Positions 51,381 to 61,326 are shown, counted from the stretch's first letter. The stretch: 64,000 nt of DNA from Natronomonas gomsonensis (GCF_024300825.1 NZ_CP101323.1:930001-994000), one strand, 5' to 3'. Notes: generated by a model not told the origin, from the letters alone. Made by a program: numbers and translations.

Positions 51381-51772
51381 CTAACACGTCCGGTAAGAAG
51401 AAGACAGCTGTCGCCCGTGCGACGGTTCGTGACGGCTCCGGTCGGGTTCGGGTCGACTCCAAACCCGTCGAGCTGGTCGAACCCGAGCAGGCGCGACTGA
51501 AGATGCTCGAGCCGTTCCGTATCGCTGAAGAGGACCTCCGAGACAGCGTCGACATCGACGTGGTCGTCTCCGGTGGCGGGTTCTCCGGGCAGGCCGACGC
51601 GGTTCGTACGGCCATCGCCCGCGGACTCGTCGAGCACACCAACGACGCCGAACTGCGCGATGCGTTCATGTCGTTCGACCGGTCGCTGCTCGTCAACGAC
51701 GTGCGGCAGTCCGAACCGAAGAAGTGGGGCGGCCCCGGCGCTCGGGCCCGTTACCAGAAGTCCTACCGCTGA
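51374..51772 (+). CDS. rps9: 30S ribosomal protein S9
   Basis: A 132-residue S9 (uS9). Family parts are [42 protein letters not shown] and the basic C-terminus ([13 protein letters not shown]) whose last Arg reaches the P-site tRNA. The start overlaps the L13 end by 7 bases, so translation is coupled. Confidence 0.97.
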   Translation: MVTNTSGKKKTAVARATVRDGSGRVRVDSKPVELVEPEQARLKMLEPFRIAEEDLRDSVDIDVVVSGGGFSGQADAVRTAIARGLVEHTNDAELRDAFMSFDRSLLVNDVRQSEPKKWGGPGARARYQKSYR

Positions 51773-51784
51773 GGTGATTCACAA

Positions 51785-51979
51785 ATGATGGTACCGGTCC
51801 GGTGTTTCACGTGCGGTAAAGTCGTCGGCGAGCACTGGGAAGAGTTCAAAGCTCGCGCCCGCGAGGGCGACGAAGACCCTGCCGAGGTGCTCGACGAGCT
51901 CGGCGTCGACCGCGCGTGCTGTCGTCGCATGCTCGTCTCACATAAAGACCTCGTCGACATCGTATCCCCCTACCAATGA
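51785..51979 (+). CDS. rpoN: RNA polymerase subunit N (Rpo10)
   Basis: A 64-residue zinc subunit homologous to eukaryotic Rpb10. Zinc ligands are C7, C10, C45 and C46 ([14 protein letters not shown] and [10 protein letters not shown]). The ATG at 51785 or the next Met at 51788 may be the start. It helps assembly of the D-L-N-P platform. Its stop overlaps the rpoK start (ATGA at 51976-51979). Confidence 0.95.
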   Translation: MMVPVRCFTCGKVVGEHWEEFKARAREGDEDPAEVLDELGVDRACCRRMLVSHKDLVDIVSPYQ

Positions 51980-52149
51980 GAGGCGCAAACCGCTACGAGA
52001 AGGCGCGTATCCTCGGGGCACGAGCCCTGCAGGTGTCCTACGGAGCGCCGGTGCTCATCGACACCGAACAGACCGAACCGATTCTCGTGGCCGCAGAGGA
52101 GTACGACGCCGGCGTGTTGCCGTTTACCGTCCGGCGGGGTGACGAGTAG
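51976..52149 (+). CDS. rpoK: RNA polymerase subunit K (Rpo6)
   Basis: A 57-residue subunit homologous to eukaryotic Rpb6 and bacterial omega. It starts [19 protein letters not shown] and has [19 protein letters not shown], then the end [10 protein letters not shown]. It stabilises the large polymerase subunits. The gene is coupled to rpoN (ATGA overlap) and is followed directly by eno (TAG then ATG at 52150). Confidence 0.95.
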   Translation: MRGANRYEKARILGARALQVSYGAPVLIDTEQTEPILVAAEEYDAGVLPFTVRRGDE

Positions 52150-53352
52150 ATGACGCTCATCACGGAGGTTCGGCTGCGCCGGATTCTCGACAGTCGCGGT
52201 AATCCGACCGTCGAGGCCGAGGTCCGCACCGAAAGCGGCGGCTTCGGCCGCGGTGCGGCTCCCTCCGGTGCGTCCACCGGCGAGTACGAGGCCGTCGAGC
52301 GGCCGGCCGAGGAGGCCATCGCGGCAGCCCGCGAACTCGCCGTCCCGCGACTCGAAGGGCAGGTGTACGCCGGCGACCAACGCGGCGTCGACCGGACACT
52401 CCGCGGCGCCGACGGCACCGACGACTTCTCGGAAATCGGCGCCAACAGCGCCGTCGCCATCTCGATGGCAGCGGGCAAGGCCGCCGCCGACGTGCTTGGT
52501 GCGCCGCTGTATCAGCATCTGGGTGGCGCCTTCCGTGGCCGTGACTTCCCGACGCCGCTCGGCAACGTCATCGGCGGCGGCGAACACGCCGCCGACGCGA
52601 CCCACATCCAGGAGTTCCTCGCCGCGCCAATCGGAGCGCCGTCGGTCGCCGACGCCGTCTTCGCCAACGCGGCGGTCCACGGCGAGGTCGGCGACATCCT
52701 GAGCGAGCGGGGCGTCCCAGCCGCGAAGGGCGACGAGGGCGCGTGGGCGCCCTCCATCGACGACAGCGAGGCGTTCGAAATCGTCGAGGAAGCCGTCGAG
52801 ACGGTTGCAGACGACGTGGGATTCGACATCAAGTTCGGACTCGACGTTGCCGGTGCGGAACTGTACGACGCCGAGGAAGGCGTCTACCGCTACGGCGACG
52901 ACACCCGAACGCCCGCAGAGCAAATCGACTACATCGCCGAGTTGGTCGATGAATACGACCTCGCGTACGTCGAGGACCCCCTCGACGAGGACGACTACGA
53001 GGGCTTCGCCGAGTTGACCGACCGCGTCGGTTCGGAGACGCTCATCTGTGGTGACGACCTGTTCGTCACGAACACCGAGCGACTCGCCGAGGGCATCGAG
53101 CAGGGTGCGGCCAACAGCATCCTCGTCAAGCCCAACCAAATCGGCACGCTGTCTGACGCCTTCGACGCAATCGAGTTGGCCGTCGAGAACGGCTACGATC
53201 CCGTCGTCTCCCACCGTAGCGGCGAGACGGAGGACACGACCATCGCACACCTCGCTGTCGCGACCGATGCCCCGTTCATCAAGACAGGCGCGGTCGGTGG
53301 CGAGCGCACCGCAAAGCTGAACGAACTCATTCGAATCGAGGCAAACGCATGA
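52150..53352 (+). CDS. eno: enolase
   Basis: A 400-residue phosphopyruvate hydratase. The N-terminal [19 protein letters not shown] loop, [13 protein letters not shown], the metal-binding and catalytic region [16 protein letters not shown] and [18 protein letters not shown] (with His and Lys region) are those of enolases. It converts 2-phosphoglycerate to phosphoenolpyruvate. In archaea this enzyme gene commonly lies in the rpo-rps operon, as here between rpoK and rps2. The rps2 start overlaps its last codons (53349-53352). Confidence 0.97.
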   Translation: MTLITEVRLRRILDSRGNPTVEAEVRTESGGFGRGAAPSGASTGEYEAVERPAEEAIAAARELAVPRLEGQVYAGDQRGVDRTLRGADGTDDFSEIGANSAVAISMAAGKAAADVLGAPLYQHLGGAFRGRDFPTPLGNVIGGGEHAADATHIQEFLAAPIGAPSVADAVFANAAVHGEVGDILSERGVPAAKGDEGAWAPSIDDSEAFEIVEEAVETVADDVGFDIKFGLDVAGAELYDAEEGVYRYGDDTRTPAEQIDYIAELVDEYDLAYVEDPLDEDDYEGFAELTDRVGSETLICGDDLFVTNTERLAEGIEQGAANSILVKPNQIGTLSDAFDAIELAVENGYDPVVSHRSGETEDTTIAHLAVATDAPFIKTGAVGGERTAKLNELIRIEANA

Positions 53353-54188
53353 GCGACAACGACGAGGGGCTCGACGCCTCCGAACTGGACGAGGAACTCG
53401 ACGAGCTCGAAGACGAGCTCGAGGAGGAACTCGACACAGAGGCCGAGGAGGCCGACCCCACCGATGACGAACAGCCCGCCCCCGAGGCCGAGGAGGCCGA
53501 GGAGGCAGAACCAGACGACACGGAGGACGCCACCGAGGCGGCCGACGAGGATTCGGAGGAGGCCGAGGAGGCCCCCGTCCTCGACGAGGACGTCATGCCC
53601 GACGACGAGGCTGACCTCCTCATCCCGGTTGAGGACTACCTCGCGGCGGGTGTCCACATCGGGACCCAACAGAAGACGAAGTCCATGGAGCGGTTCATCC
53701 ACCGCGTCCGGACCGACGGCCTGTACGTGCTGGACGTTTCCCAGACCGACAGCCGAATCCGGACGGCGGCGTCGTTCCTCGCGAACTACAACCCCGAGCA
53801 GATTCTGGTCGCATCTAGCCGCCAGTACGGTCGGTTCCCGGCCGAGAAGTTCGCCGACGCCGTGGGCGCCCGCGCCCGCACCGGCCGGTTCATCCCCGGC
53901 ACGCTGACCAACCCCGACTACGAGGGTTACATCGAACCCGACGTCGTGGTCGTCACCGACCCCATCGGTGACTCCCAGGCGGTCAAGGAGGCCATCACGG
54001 TCGGTATCCCGGTCATCGCGATGTGTGACTCCAACAACACCACGTCGAACGTCGATTTGGTGGTGCCGACGAACAACAAGGGTCGGAAGGCCCTGTCGGT
54101 TATCTACTGGCTGCTCGCAAACGAGACCCTCGACCGCCGCGGCGCCGAACCCGCCTACGCACTCGAGGACTTCGAGACCGAACTGTAA
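53349..54188 (+). CDS. rps2: 30S ribosomal protein S2
   Basis: A 279-residue S2 (uS2) with a very long acidic N-terminal extension of about 85 residues made mostly of Glu, Asp and Ala. The conserved core begins at [21 protein letters not shown] and includes [37 protein letters not shown] and [18 protein letters not shown]. It is a late small-subunit protein. The acidic extension is a haloarchaeal feature. A T-rich terminator follows. Confidence 0.96.
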   Translation: MSDNDEGLDASELDEELDELEDELEEELDTEAEEADPTDDEQPAPEAEEAEEAEPDDTEDATEAADEDSEEAEEAPVLDEDVMPDDEADLLIPVEDYLAAGVHIGTQQKTKSMERFIHRVRTDGLYVLDVSQTDSRIRTAASFLANYNPEQILVASSRQYGRFPAEKFADAVGARARTGRFIPGTLTNPDYEGYIEPDVVVVTDPIGDSQAVKEAITVGIPVIAMCDSNNTTSNVDLVVPTNNKGRKALSVIYWLLANETLDRRGAEPAYALEDFETEL

Positions 54189-54189
54189 C

Positions 54190-54210
54190 GGCTTTCGTTT
54201 TCGTGTTTCT
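54190..54210 (+). terminator. T-rich terminator of the operon
   Basis: The 20-base stretch after the rps2 stop has runs of T (TTTCG, TTTTCG, TTTCT) before the convergent NUDIX gene stop. It is the likely end of the tRNA/rps/rpo/eno transcript. Confidence 0.5.
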
Positions 54211-54737
54211 CAACCGTCCAGTGACAACTCCGCGAGTTCGTCGTACAGCAAGTCTTCGGGGACCGAATCGGCCCATCTGAGTGCCGCAACGTCGTCACCG
54301 GGAGTCGTTTCGAGTTCCCCATCGACCGGCCGACCGTCGAAGCAGACGTAGGGGTTGGGTACGGGCTGGCGGTCGGTCCAGTCGTCCATATAGAGGAGGT
54401 GAACCTGTGCGAGGCCAGCGATGTCGGCGCCGATGCCGGCCACCTCCTCAAGCGCGCGTCGGGCACACTCCCGATAGGACTCTCCCGGAAGTCGGCCGTC
54501 GCCTGGGTCGACCCACCCCTCAGTTCCCTCGAAGCGGACGAGCAGGACGCGACCGTCGTCGTCGCGGACCCGGACCCCGGCCCCGCCGACGACGCCGAAA
54601 GAGTCGAACGTCTCTACCAAGGCGTCGCGGGCGTCCGGGTCACAGTCCACGCGGCGACCCACGAGGTCGACCTCGCCGTGTTCGGCCGCGAGGTCCGCAA
54701 CGAGCGCGTTGACGTGCCGGTGGAGTTCGGCGGACAC
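54210..54737 (-). CDS. NUDIX hydrolase with degenerate box
   Basis: A 175-residue NUDIX-fold protein. The NUDIX box region reads GRLPGESYRECARRALEEVAG. It keeps the EE pair and the leading Glu, but the usual RE pair is RA and the spacing of the first Gly is shifted by one. The N-terminal part (residues 1-55) is helical and not NUDIX-like. NUDIX enzymes hydrolyse nucleoside diphosphates linked to other groups. The altered box makes activity uncertain; a regulatory or altered-substrate role is possible. Confidence 0.75.
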   Translation of the reverse strand: MSAELHRHVNALVADLAAEHGEVDLVGRRVDCDPDARDALVETFDSFGVVGGAGVRVRDDDGRVLLVRFEGTEGWVDPGDGRLPGESYRECARRALEEVAGIGADIAGLAQVHLLYMDDWTDRQPVPNPYVCFDGRPVDGELETTPGDDVAALRWADSVPEDLLYDELAELSLDG

Positions 54738-54839
54738 ACCGTCGAAACGGGACCGAGCGGTTTGTGCATTACTGATTTCGGGGCAGCCATGGGGACGGCA
54801 AAAGAACTATTCGTGCCGTCGTCGTCGGCATCGGCGTGA

Positions 54840-55715
54840 ATGCTGATCGCGTTCGTCGGTGGCTGGCTTGGCGACATCCTCGGTGAACTCGCCCTGTGGA
54901 GCGGCGTCCTCCTGGTGTTCGCGAGCGTTCTCGCACTGTACTCCGCCTGGAAGCAAAGGGAAATGGCCACACTCGTCGACGAGACGCCGCGTGTCGACAT
55001 CGGCGACATCGAATCACCGGGACTCGTTCGCGTCCGTGGGACGGTCGCTCAGTCGGCAGAGGGGACGTTTATTTCGCCCATCGCCGGCGACCGGGAGTGT
55101 GTGCTGTCGGCGTGGGAAATCGAAGAGCAGTACGACACCCCCAAGACGAACAGTTGGGAATCCGCCGCGTGGGGCGTCCGCTCGGAGCCGTTCGGTATCG
55201 AGGACGCGACGGGAACGCTGTCGGTGGCCATCGACGACCGGACGGTCGGAAACGAGACCGGCGACGTGTTTACCCCGGAAAAGTTGCTCGTCTCCGATGG
55301 TGTCGCAGTCGACGGATTGCAGTGTGCGTTCGGCACCTTCGAGACGGAAGTCGAAACCGGCTACGAGGAGTTGCCACCGAAGCGAATACGAGACTTCCTC
55401 GCTGCTACCCCGGGCGTATCGGTCGACCCGATGGCGACGGACCTCGTCGTCGATGCGAGCAAGCGGCGCTACAGCGAGGCGACACTCCAACCGGGCGACG
55501 AGGTCAGTCTCCTCGGACACGTGAGCAAGCGGAGCGATTCGGTGGCACCGCAAGGCGAATCCGAGCGCTTCGTCATCACCCACTCAGAGGAGTCGACTTT
55601 GTATCTGTCGACGGAGCCGTTCGACGACGTGCCCGATGGGAGTGGCGCTGTGTTGTTCGGAGTGCTCGTCGGTGCGGTCGGCGTTGGTCTCTTGGTGGCC
55701 TCGCAGTTACTGTAA
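54840..55715 (+). CDS. GIDE-type membrane protein
   Basis: A 291-residue protein with N-terminal (residues 5-35) and C-terminal (270-290) membrane helices and a soluble domain between them. The domain opens SPGLVRVRGTVAQSAEGT, then ISPIAGDRECVLSAWEIEE, the pattern of the GIDE (BAM) domain found in archaeal membrane proteins related to mitochondrial E3 ligase MULAN. No RING finger is present. Function is unknown. A second protein of this type begins at 63798. Confidence 0.75.
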   Translation: MLIAFVGGWLGDILGELALWSGVLLVFASVLALYSAWKQREMATLVDETPRVDIGDIESPGLVRVRGTVAQSAEGTFISPIAGDRECVLSAWEIEEQYDTPKTNSWESAAWGVRSEPFGIEDATGTLSVAIDDRTVGNETGDVFTPEKLLVSDGVAVDGLQCAFGTFETEVETGYEELPPKRIRDFLAATPGVSVDPMATDLVVDASKRRYSEATLQPGDEVSLLGHVSKRSDSVAPQGESERFVITHSEESTLYLSTEPFDDVPDGSGAVLFGVLVGAVGVGLLVASQLL

Positions 55716-55765
55716 CCGGGTGTTAGTCGAGCGGGGACGACGAGGGGTCGACCGGTTCGGATACG

Positions 55766-55774
55766 CTTTTTATC
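55766..55774 (+). promoter_or_regulatory. TATA box of the mvk-ipk operon
   Basis: CTTTTTATC is centred about 25 bases before the ATG at 55795, so the mvk transcript is leaderless. Confidence 0.65.
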
Positions 55775-55794
55775 GGCCGGCCTGAGGTTCGGGT

Positions 55795-56790
55795 ATGACC
55801 ACTTCGAGCGCGCCCGGGAAGGTGTATCTCTTCGGCGAGCACGCCGTCGTCTACGGCGAGCCGGCCGTCCCGTGTGCCATCGAACGGCGCGCGCGGGTGA
55901 CCGTCGAACCCCGCGACGACGACCGCCTCCGCGTGCAGGCCAAGGACCTGACGCTCGATGGCTTCACGGTGACGTGGGGCGGCGACGCCGACGACCGTCC
56001 CGACGTGAACGTTCCGACGCCGCTGGTCGAGGCGGCGATGGGCTACATCGACGGCGCCGTCGAACAGGCTCGAGACGCCGCCGACGCGGCCGAAGCGGGC
56101 TTCGACATTACCGTCGAGAGCGACATTCCGTTAGGGGCGGGCTTGGGGTCCTCCGCCGCCGTCGTCGTCGCGGGCATCGACGCTGCGACACGGGCGCTGG
56201 GGGCCGACCTCGCGCCCGAGGAACTCGCCGACCGCGCCTATCAGGTGGAACGGGAGGTACAGGACGGCGAAGCCTCCCGTGCCGACACGTTCTGTTCGGC
56301 GATGGGCGGGGCCGTCCGCGTGCAGGGCGACGACTGCCGACGGCTGGAGGACCCACCCAATCTCCCCTTCGTCATCGGCTACGACGGCGGAACCGGCGAC
56401 ACCGGCGAACTCGTCGCTGGCGTCCGAGCGCTCAAAGACGAGTACGACTTCGCCGCCGACACCGTCGAAGCCATCGGCGACATCGTTCGAAACGGCGAGG
56501 GCGCGCTACGGAACGGCGACATCGAGGAACTCGGGCGACTGATGGACTTCAACCATGGCCTGCTGTCGGCGCTCGGTGTCTCGGCACGGACGCTGGACAC
56601 GATGGTGTGGGCCGCACGGGAAGCCGACGCCCTCGGAGCGAAACTCACGGGCGCCGGTGGTGGTGGCTGTATCGTCGCCTTAGACCGGACCGAACAGACC
56701 CACACCGCCCTCGAGTACACACCCGGCTGTGAGGAGGCGTTCCGGGCGGAGTTGGACACCGAAGGCGTCAGAGCGGAGCCAGATTCATGA
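55795..56790 (+). CDS. mvk: mevalonate kinase
   Basis: A 331-residue GHMP kinase. Motif 1 is KVYLFGEHAVVYG, the ATP-binding motif 2 is PLGAGLGSSAAVVV, and motif 3 is KLTGAGGGGCIVAL. It phosphorylates mevalonate to 5-phosphomevalonate in isoprenoid synthesis, needed for archaeal ether lipids. The downstream ipk start overlaps its stop by 4 bases (56787-56790), so the two are coupled. Confidence 0.95.
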   Translation: MTTSSAPGKVYLFGEHAVVYGEPAVPCAIERRARVTVEPRDDDRLRVQAKDLTLDGFTVTWGGDADDRPDVNVPTPLVEAAMGYIDGAVEQARDAADAAEAGFDITVESDIPLGAGLGSSAAVVVAGIDAATRALGADLAPEELADRAYQVEREVQDGEASRADTFCSAMGGAVRVQGDDCRRLEDPPNLPFVIGYDGGTGDTGELVAGVRALKDEYDFAADTVEAIGDIVRNGEGALRNGDIEELGRLMDFNHGLLSALGVSARTLDTMVWAAREADALGAKLTGAGGGGCIVALDRTEQTHTALEYTPGCEEAFRAELDTEGVRAEPDS

Positions 56791-57515
56791 CCACGGTACT
56801 GAAACTCGGCGGGAGCGTCATCACCGAGAAGGACCGGACGGAGACCGTCGACGTGGCGAATCTCGGCGCCGCCGTCGAGGCCCTCGCGGGCCGCGAGGAC
56901 GTCGTCGTCATCCACGGCGGGGGAAGTTTCGGCCACCACCACGCCGCCGAACACGGCGTCTCGACGACCGAGGGAACGCACGACGACGAAGCGGTTCGAG
57001 CCATCCACGAGGCGATGAAGCGACTGAACGCGGCCGTCGTGGAAGGGCTCTCGGGTGAGGGGACGCCCGCACTACCAGTGCATCCACTGTCGGTCGCCTC
57101 ACGGGACGCCAACGGGCGCCTTGATGCACCCACGGCCCACGTCGAGACGATGCTCGCGGAAGGGTTCGTCCCGGTTCTCCACGGCGACGTCATCGCCCAT
57201 GACGAGAAAGGGGCGACCATCCTCTCGGGTGACGAACTGGTCGTCGCTCTTGCCTCTGCGCTCGATGCCGACCGCGTCGGGGTCTGTTCGGCGGTGCCGG
57301 GCGTCTACGACGAATCCGGCGAGGTCATTTCACACATCGACTCGTTCGAAGCCGTTGCCGACGCCCTCGGCGGGAGCGACGAGACGGACGTGACCGGCGG
57401 TATGGCCGGGAAAGTCCGCCAACTGCTCGAACTCGACGCCGAAGCCTACGTCTTCGGCATCGACGGTCTCGATGCGTTCCTCGACGGACGGCAACCGGGC
57501 ACGCGAATCGACTGA
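56787..57515 (+). CDS. ipk: isopentenyl phosphate kinase
   Basis: A 242-residue amino acid kinase-fold enzyme. The start LKLGGSVITEKDR, the catalytic His H50 in HGGGSFGHHH and the later GDVIAHDEKGATILSGDELV and DVTGGMAGKVRQLLEL are those of IPK. It phosphorylates isopentenyl phosphate to isopentenyl diphosphate, the last step of the archaeal variant of the mevalonate pathway. It is coupled to mvk. In the gap after it there is a T-rich stretch and then convergent acyl-CoA genes. Confidence 0.93.
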   Translation: MTTVLKLGGSVITEKDRTETVDVANLGAAVEALAGREDVVVIHGGGSFGHHHAAEHGVSTTEGTHDDEAVRAIHEAMKRLNAAVVEGLSGEGTPALPVHPLSVASRDANGRLDAPTAHVETMLAEGFVPVLHGDVIAHDEKGATILSGDELVVALASALDADRVGVCSAVPGVYDESGEVISHIDSFEAVADALGGSDETDVTGGMAGKVRQLLELDAEAYVFGIDGLDAFLDGRQPGTRID

Positions 57516-57518
57516 AGG

Positions 57519-57523
57519 TTTTT
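57519..57523 (+). terminator. T tract after ipk
   Basis: GGTTTTTATTC begins two bases after the ipk stop. It is the best terminator candidate for the mvk-ipk transcript. Confidence 0.4.
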
Positions 57524-57624
57524 ATTCGAAGCCGGGACCAGACGCCCCGTGCCCGAGTGAACTGTCCCGGCGCCGTCGGATACCGTGCGGTGTGGCGTCG
57601 GGGAGCGGCGACACCGCCTGTCAG

Positions 57625-59124
57625 CTATTCAAACTGTTCGACCAGTTCCGTCTTGTCGATTTTCTGGCTTCCGGTCCGCGGGAAGGAGTCGACGAACTCG
57701 ATTCGTCGTGGCTTCTCGTAGCCGGCGAGCCCCGCATGGTCGTCACAGAAAGCCTCGACGGCATCGGCTGTCAGGTCGGCGTCGCCGACGATTGCCGCAG
57801 TGACGGCTTCACCGAGACGCTCGTCCGGCGTGCCGAACACCGCAACGGCCTCGATACCGTCCATTTCGGTGAGAACGCTCTCGACCCGCGAGGGAGCGAC
57901 CTTCTCTCCACCCGAGAGGACGATGTCGTCGAGGCGGTCGACGAAGTACAACACCTCGTCTTTGCGGCGAACCACGTCACCGGTTCGGAACCACTCCCCA
58001 TCGAAGGCGCGGTCGGTTCGGTCGGGGGCCTCCCAGTAGCGGGCCATGACGCTATCGCCGCGGAGCCACAACTCGCCGTTCTCGCCGTCGACACAGTCCG
58101 CACCGGTGTCCGGGTCGACGACGCGTGCCTCCACTGTCGGGACGGGCCGTCCGAGTGCCCCTTCCGTCCGGGGCGTCTCGGGTGTCCCTGCGACGGTCAG
58201 GCCCGCGGCCTCGGTCTGGCCGTAGTAGTTCAGCAGTTCGTCGACGCCGAAGGCCGATTCGAACTCTTGGAGCGTCGATTCGGTGGCCGGACTCCCGCCG
58301 TAGAAACACATCCGGAGCGAGGAGGTGTCGTGTTCCCGGGCGGATTCGTCGCCGAGTGCGTCGACCATCATCGCCGGTACCAGTCCCGAGATGGTCGCTT
58401 CGCTTTCGGCGACAAGTCGTGCCCACTCGGCGGCGCCCCACGCCGGATGGATGACGACGGACCCACCGGTGAACAGCCCCATCAGCGTCGCGCCGTGGAA
58501 CCCACCGACGTGGAACAGCGGGACGGAAACGACGGCGGTGTCCTCGGCCGTCACGTCGTACGTCGAGATGCCCGCCTCGACCTGCGCGCCGACGTTTCGG
58601 TGGGTCTGGACGACACCCTTGGGGTCGCCCGTCGTCCCCGAGGTGTGCATGACGATTGCGGTGTCGTCATCCAACCGCTTCGCCGGGTCGGGGGCGTCTT
58701 CGGGGTCACCGAAGGCCTCGGAGCGGAACTGGCCGGCGTGGCCCTGCAGAACCGTCGGCTCGACGGTGGCGGCTTCCAGAGCGTCCTCGGCCGTGCTGGC
58801 GAAGACGGCGTCGTGGACGACGATTTCCGGAGCCACGTCATCGAGCACGTACGCCACTTCCTCCGCCCCGAAGCGGTAGTTGACCGGTGTGAACACACAG
58901 CCGGCGCGCCACGCACCCAACGCCGTGGCGACGACCGTCGGATTGTCGAGCATGTAGGCCGCTACGCGGTCGCCAGGTTCCGTCCGGCTGTCGAGAAACG
59001 CGGCGACGGCCCTGGCCCGCTCGTCGAGAGCGGCGTAGGTGATATCCTCACCGTCGGGGTCGACGACTGCGGAGGCGTCGGGGTTGCTTCGTGCCTGTCG
59101 TGCGAAGCGCTCGTAGATGTTCAT
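57625..59124 (-). CDS. acyl-CoA synthetase (AMP-forming)
   Basis: A 499-residue ANL-superfamily ligase. The P-loop is MHTSGTTGDPKGV, the adenine motif is NYYGQTEA, the hinge is WFRTGDVVRRKDEV and the C-terminal catalytic Lys lies in RTGSQKIDKTEL. It activates a carboxylic acid as an acyl-CoA with ATP. The substrate chain is not certain; the presence of acyl-CoA dehydrogenases and a second ligase nearby suggests fatty acids or aromatic acids. The ATG at 59124 has a TATA box 26 bases upstream (59145-59155). Confidence 0.93.
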   Translation of the reverse strand: MNIYERFARQARSNPDASAVVDPDGEDITYAALDERARAVAAFLDSRTEPGDRVAAYMLDNPTVVATALGAWRAGCVFTPVNYRFGAEEVAYVLDDVAPEIVVHDAVFASTAEDALEAATVEPTVLQGHAGQFRSEAFGDPEDAPDPAKRLDDDTAIVMHTSGTTGDPKGVVQTHRNVGAQVEAGISTYDVTAEDTAVVSVPLFHVGGFHGATLMGLFTGGSVVIHPAWGAAEWARLVAESEATISGLVPAMMVDALGDESAREHDTSSLRMCFYGGSPATESTLQEFESAFGVDELLNYYGQTEAAGLTVAGTPETPRTEGALGRPVPTVEARVVDPDTGADCVDGENGELWLRGDSVMARYWEAPDRTDRAFDGEWFRTGDVVRRKDEVLYFVDRLDDIVLSGGEKVAPSRVESVLTEMDGIEAVAVFGTPDERLGEAVTAAIVGDADLTADAVEAFCDDHAGLAGYEKPRRIEFVDSFPRTGSQKIDKTELVEQFE

Positions 59125-59144
59125 AGCCGTTGCTGTACGCGCCT

Positions 59145-59155
59145 CGATATAAGTG
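59145..59155 (-). promoter_or_regulatory. TATA box of the acyl-CoA synthetase at 57625
   Basis: Minus-strand CACTTATATCG is centred 26 bases before the ATG at 59124. It lies in the gap of 83 bases shared with the divergent MBL-fold gene. Confidence 0.6.
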
Positions 59156-59207
59156 TGGGTCCCGCTATCAGGGAGCACTTTTCAGCCCCAGCGCCGTTGA
59201 GCGGACG

Positions 59208-60113
59208 ATGGAGTACGACCGCTTCGAGTTCACGCAACCGATGTACGGCGGCGTTAACGTTCTCCGAATCGGCGATACGCTCGTCGACACCGGCCACGTC
59301 GCCTCCGTCTCGCGAGAGGCCGTCGCCGCCGCCCTTGACGACGAACTGGCCAGCATCGAGCGCGTGTTGATTACACATCCCCACATCGACCACGTCGGTG
59401 GGTCCCAGACCATCGACGCGCTGGCGGAGTTGCCCCACATCGTTCCCGAAGGGTCGGTCGACATCCTCTACGACTACGCCGGGTATCTCCAGCGGGCTCG
59501 CGAGGAGATGACGCGACTGCTCGGTGGGTTCGATGCCGACGATTCGACGTGGGACGTGTACTTCCCCGTCCGCGACGACTACGCCGAGGAACGGATTCGC
59601 GTCGAACGACAACTGAGTGATGCCGACACGGTACGCTGTGGTGACTACGAACTGACGGCCGTCTCGACGCCGGGCCACGCCGACCCACATCTCGTCTTCT
59701 ACCACGAGCAGAGCGGAACGCTGCTGTCGGGTGACCTCGTCGACCGCGACGGCCGCTTCCAGTACGGACCGCTGTTGGGAGATGTGGGCGACTACAAGCA
59801 GTCGCTACGGCGGATTCGGGACCTTGACCCCGAAACGCTGGTGCCGATGCACGGCCCACCGATGGACGACCCGGTGGCGCGAATCGAAGCCTCGCTTTCG
59901 AACGCCGAGACGACCGAGCGGCGACTGCTCGATTTTCTCGACCGACGTGGTCCGTGTTACGCACGGGAGTTCGTCGCCGAGGAACTCGGAGTCGGCGGGG
60001 CACGGGCGCCGTTTTTGACGCTCGTCGTCTACGAGTACTTGCGACACCTGGAAGCGGAGGGGCGAGTGACAATCGACGTGACGGCGGAGGGAATCGAAAT
60101 GTCTGCCGCGTGA
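59208..60113 (+). CDS. MBL-fold metallo-hydrolase
   Basis: A 301-residue metallo-beta-lactamase fold protein. Metal site: THPHIDHVGGSQ (HxHxDH), the later TPGHADPHLV with its His, and LLSGDLVDRDG with the bridging Asp and the final MHGPP His. The C-terminal 80 residues form a small wing-like region as in LACTB2-type hydrolases. The likely reaction is hydrolysis of thioesters or other acyl groups. The gene ends 1 base before the convergent acyl-CoA dehydrogenase stop. Confidence 0.9.
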   Translation: MEYDRFEFTQPMYGGVNVLRIGDTLVDTGHVASVSREAVAAALDDELASIERVLITHPHIDHVGGSQTIDALAELPHIVPEGSVDILYDYAGYLQRAREEMTRLLGGFDADDSTWDVYFPVRDDYAEERIRVERQLSDADTVRCGDYELTAVSTPGHADPHLVFYHEQSGTLLSGDLVDRDGRFQYGPLLGDVGDYKQSLRRIRDLDPETLVPMHGPPMDDPVARIEASLSNAETTERRLLDFLDRRGPCYAREFVAEELGVGGARAPFLTLVVYEYLRHLEAEGRVTIDVTAEGIEMSAA

Positions 60114-61250
60114 CTACAAGTCGAGCAGTTCCTTGGCGATGATGTTGCGCTGGATTTCGCTCGCGCCCTCGCCGATTTGATAGATTTTCGTGTGGCGGTA
60201 GTGGCGTTCGACCGGATAGTCGGTCGTGTAGCCGTTGCCGCCGTGGAGTTGGATGGCGTCGCTGGCGACTTCCTCGGCGATTTCGCTGGCGTACAGTTTC
60301 GCCATCGAGGCGAGTTTGGTCGGCTTCTCCCCGTCGTCGACGCGCTGGGCGGCGTCGTAGACGAGTCGGCGTGCGAGTTCGACTTTCATCCCCATGTCCG
60401 CGACCTTGTGCTGGACAGCCTGGAACTCCCGGAGTTCGCGGTCGAACTGCTCGCGTTGGGAGACGTAATCGATTGTCTCCTCCAGACAGCCCTGTGCGAT
60501 GCCGAGCGCTTGGGCGGCAATGCCGACACGCTCTTCCTCGAAGAACTCCATGAGTTGGTAGAACCCGGCGTCCTCGTAGCCGACGAGGTTCTCCTCGGGG
60601 ACGCGAACGCCGTCATAGCGGAGTTGCGCCGTCTCGCTTGCGTTCCAGCCGAGTTTGTGAATCTCGCTTTCGACCTCGAAGCCGTCGCGGTCGGTCTCGA
60701 CGATGAACGCCGAGATGCCGCCGTGGCTCTCACCACCAGTGCGGGCCATCGTCAACACGTAGTCCGCGATGGTGCCGTGGGTGATGAACGTCTTCACGCC
60801 GTCGATGACGTACTCGTCGCCGTCTTTCTCGGCGGTCGTCTCGATGCCGGCGGCGTTCGAGCCGTGGTTCGGTTCGGTGTTGCCGAGCGCGCCGATGAGT
60901 TCCCCCTCGGCGATGCCGCGGAGAATCCACTCCTTCTGTTCGTCGGTGCCGTACTCCCGAATCATTCGGGTGCCGAACTCCGTGCCGATGGCGGCAAGCA
61001 TGCCTGCATCGACGCGACAAATCTCCTCCATGAACAGACACGTCTCGACCTGCGTGAGGCCGGCACCGCCGTACTCCTCGGGGATGGTGCCGCCGACGAG
61101 TCCCGCATCGACGGCCTTCTCCCAGACCTCCTCGGGCCACTCGCCGGTCTCCTCGTGGTGACGTGCGACGGGAGCGATTTCGTTCTCGGCGAACTCGCGG
61201 GCGGTCTGTCGAATTGCGCGCTCCTCTTCGGAGAAGCCGAAGTGTACCAT
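60114..61250 (-). CDS. acyl-CoA dehydrogenase
   Basis: A 378-residue classical acyl-CoA dehydrogenase. Key parts: [20 protein letters not shown] at the start, [19 protein letters not shown] for FAD binding, [18 protein letters not shown] and the catalytic Glu in IGEGASEIQ. It oxidises acyl-CoA to 2-enoyl-CoA with FAD, passing electrons to ETF. It is divergent from the acyl-CoA ligase at 61358. A TATA (61271-61280) lies 26 bases upstream of its ATG. Confidence 0.95.
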   Translation of the reverse strand: MVHFGFSEEERAIRQTAREFAENEIAPVARHHEETGEWPEEVWEKAVDAGLVGGTIPEEYGGAGLTQVETCLFMEEICRVDAGMLAAIGTEFGTRMIREYGTDEQKEWILRGIAEGELIGALGNTEPNHGSNAAGIETTAEKDGDEYVIDGVKTFITHGTIADYVLTMARTGGESHGGISAFIVETDRDGFEVESEIHKLGWNASETAQLRYDGVRVPEENLVGYEDAGFYQLMEFFEEERVGIAAQALGIAQGCLEETIDYVSQREQFDRELREFQAVQHKVADMGMKVELARRLVYDAAQRVDDGEKPTKLASMAKLYASEIAEEVASDAIQLHGGNGYTTDYPVERHYRHTKIYQIGEGASEIQRNIIAKELLDL

Positions 61251-61270
61251 GAAACTACAAACAAGTGTGT

Positions 61271-61280
61271 CAGTTTAATC
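61271..61280 (-). promoter_or_regulatory. TATA box of the acyl-CoA dehydrogenase at 60114
   Basis: Minus-strand GATTAAACTG is centred about 26 bases before the ATG at 61250, giving a leaderless transcript. Confidence 0.6.
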
Positions 61281-61326
61281 CTGCCGGCGCTCGCAGGTAC
61301 TGCCGGAACATGTGGTGGCGTAACAC

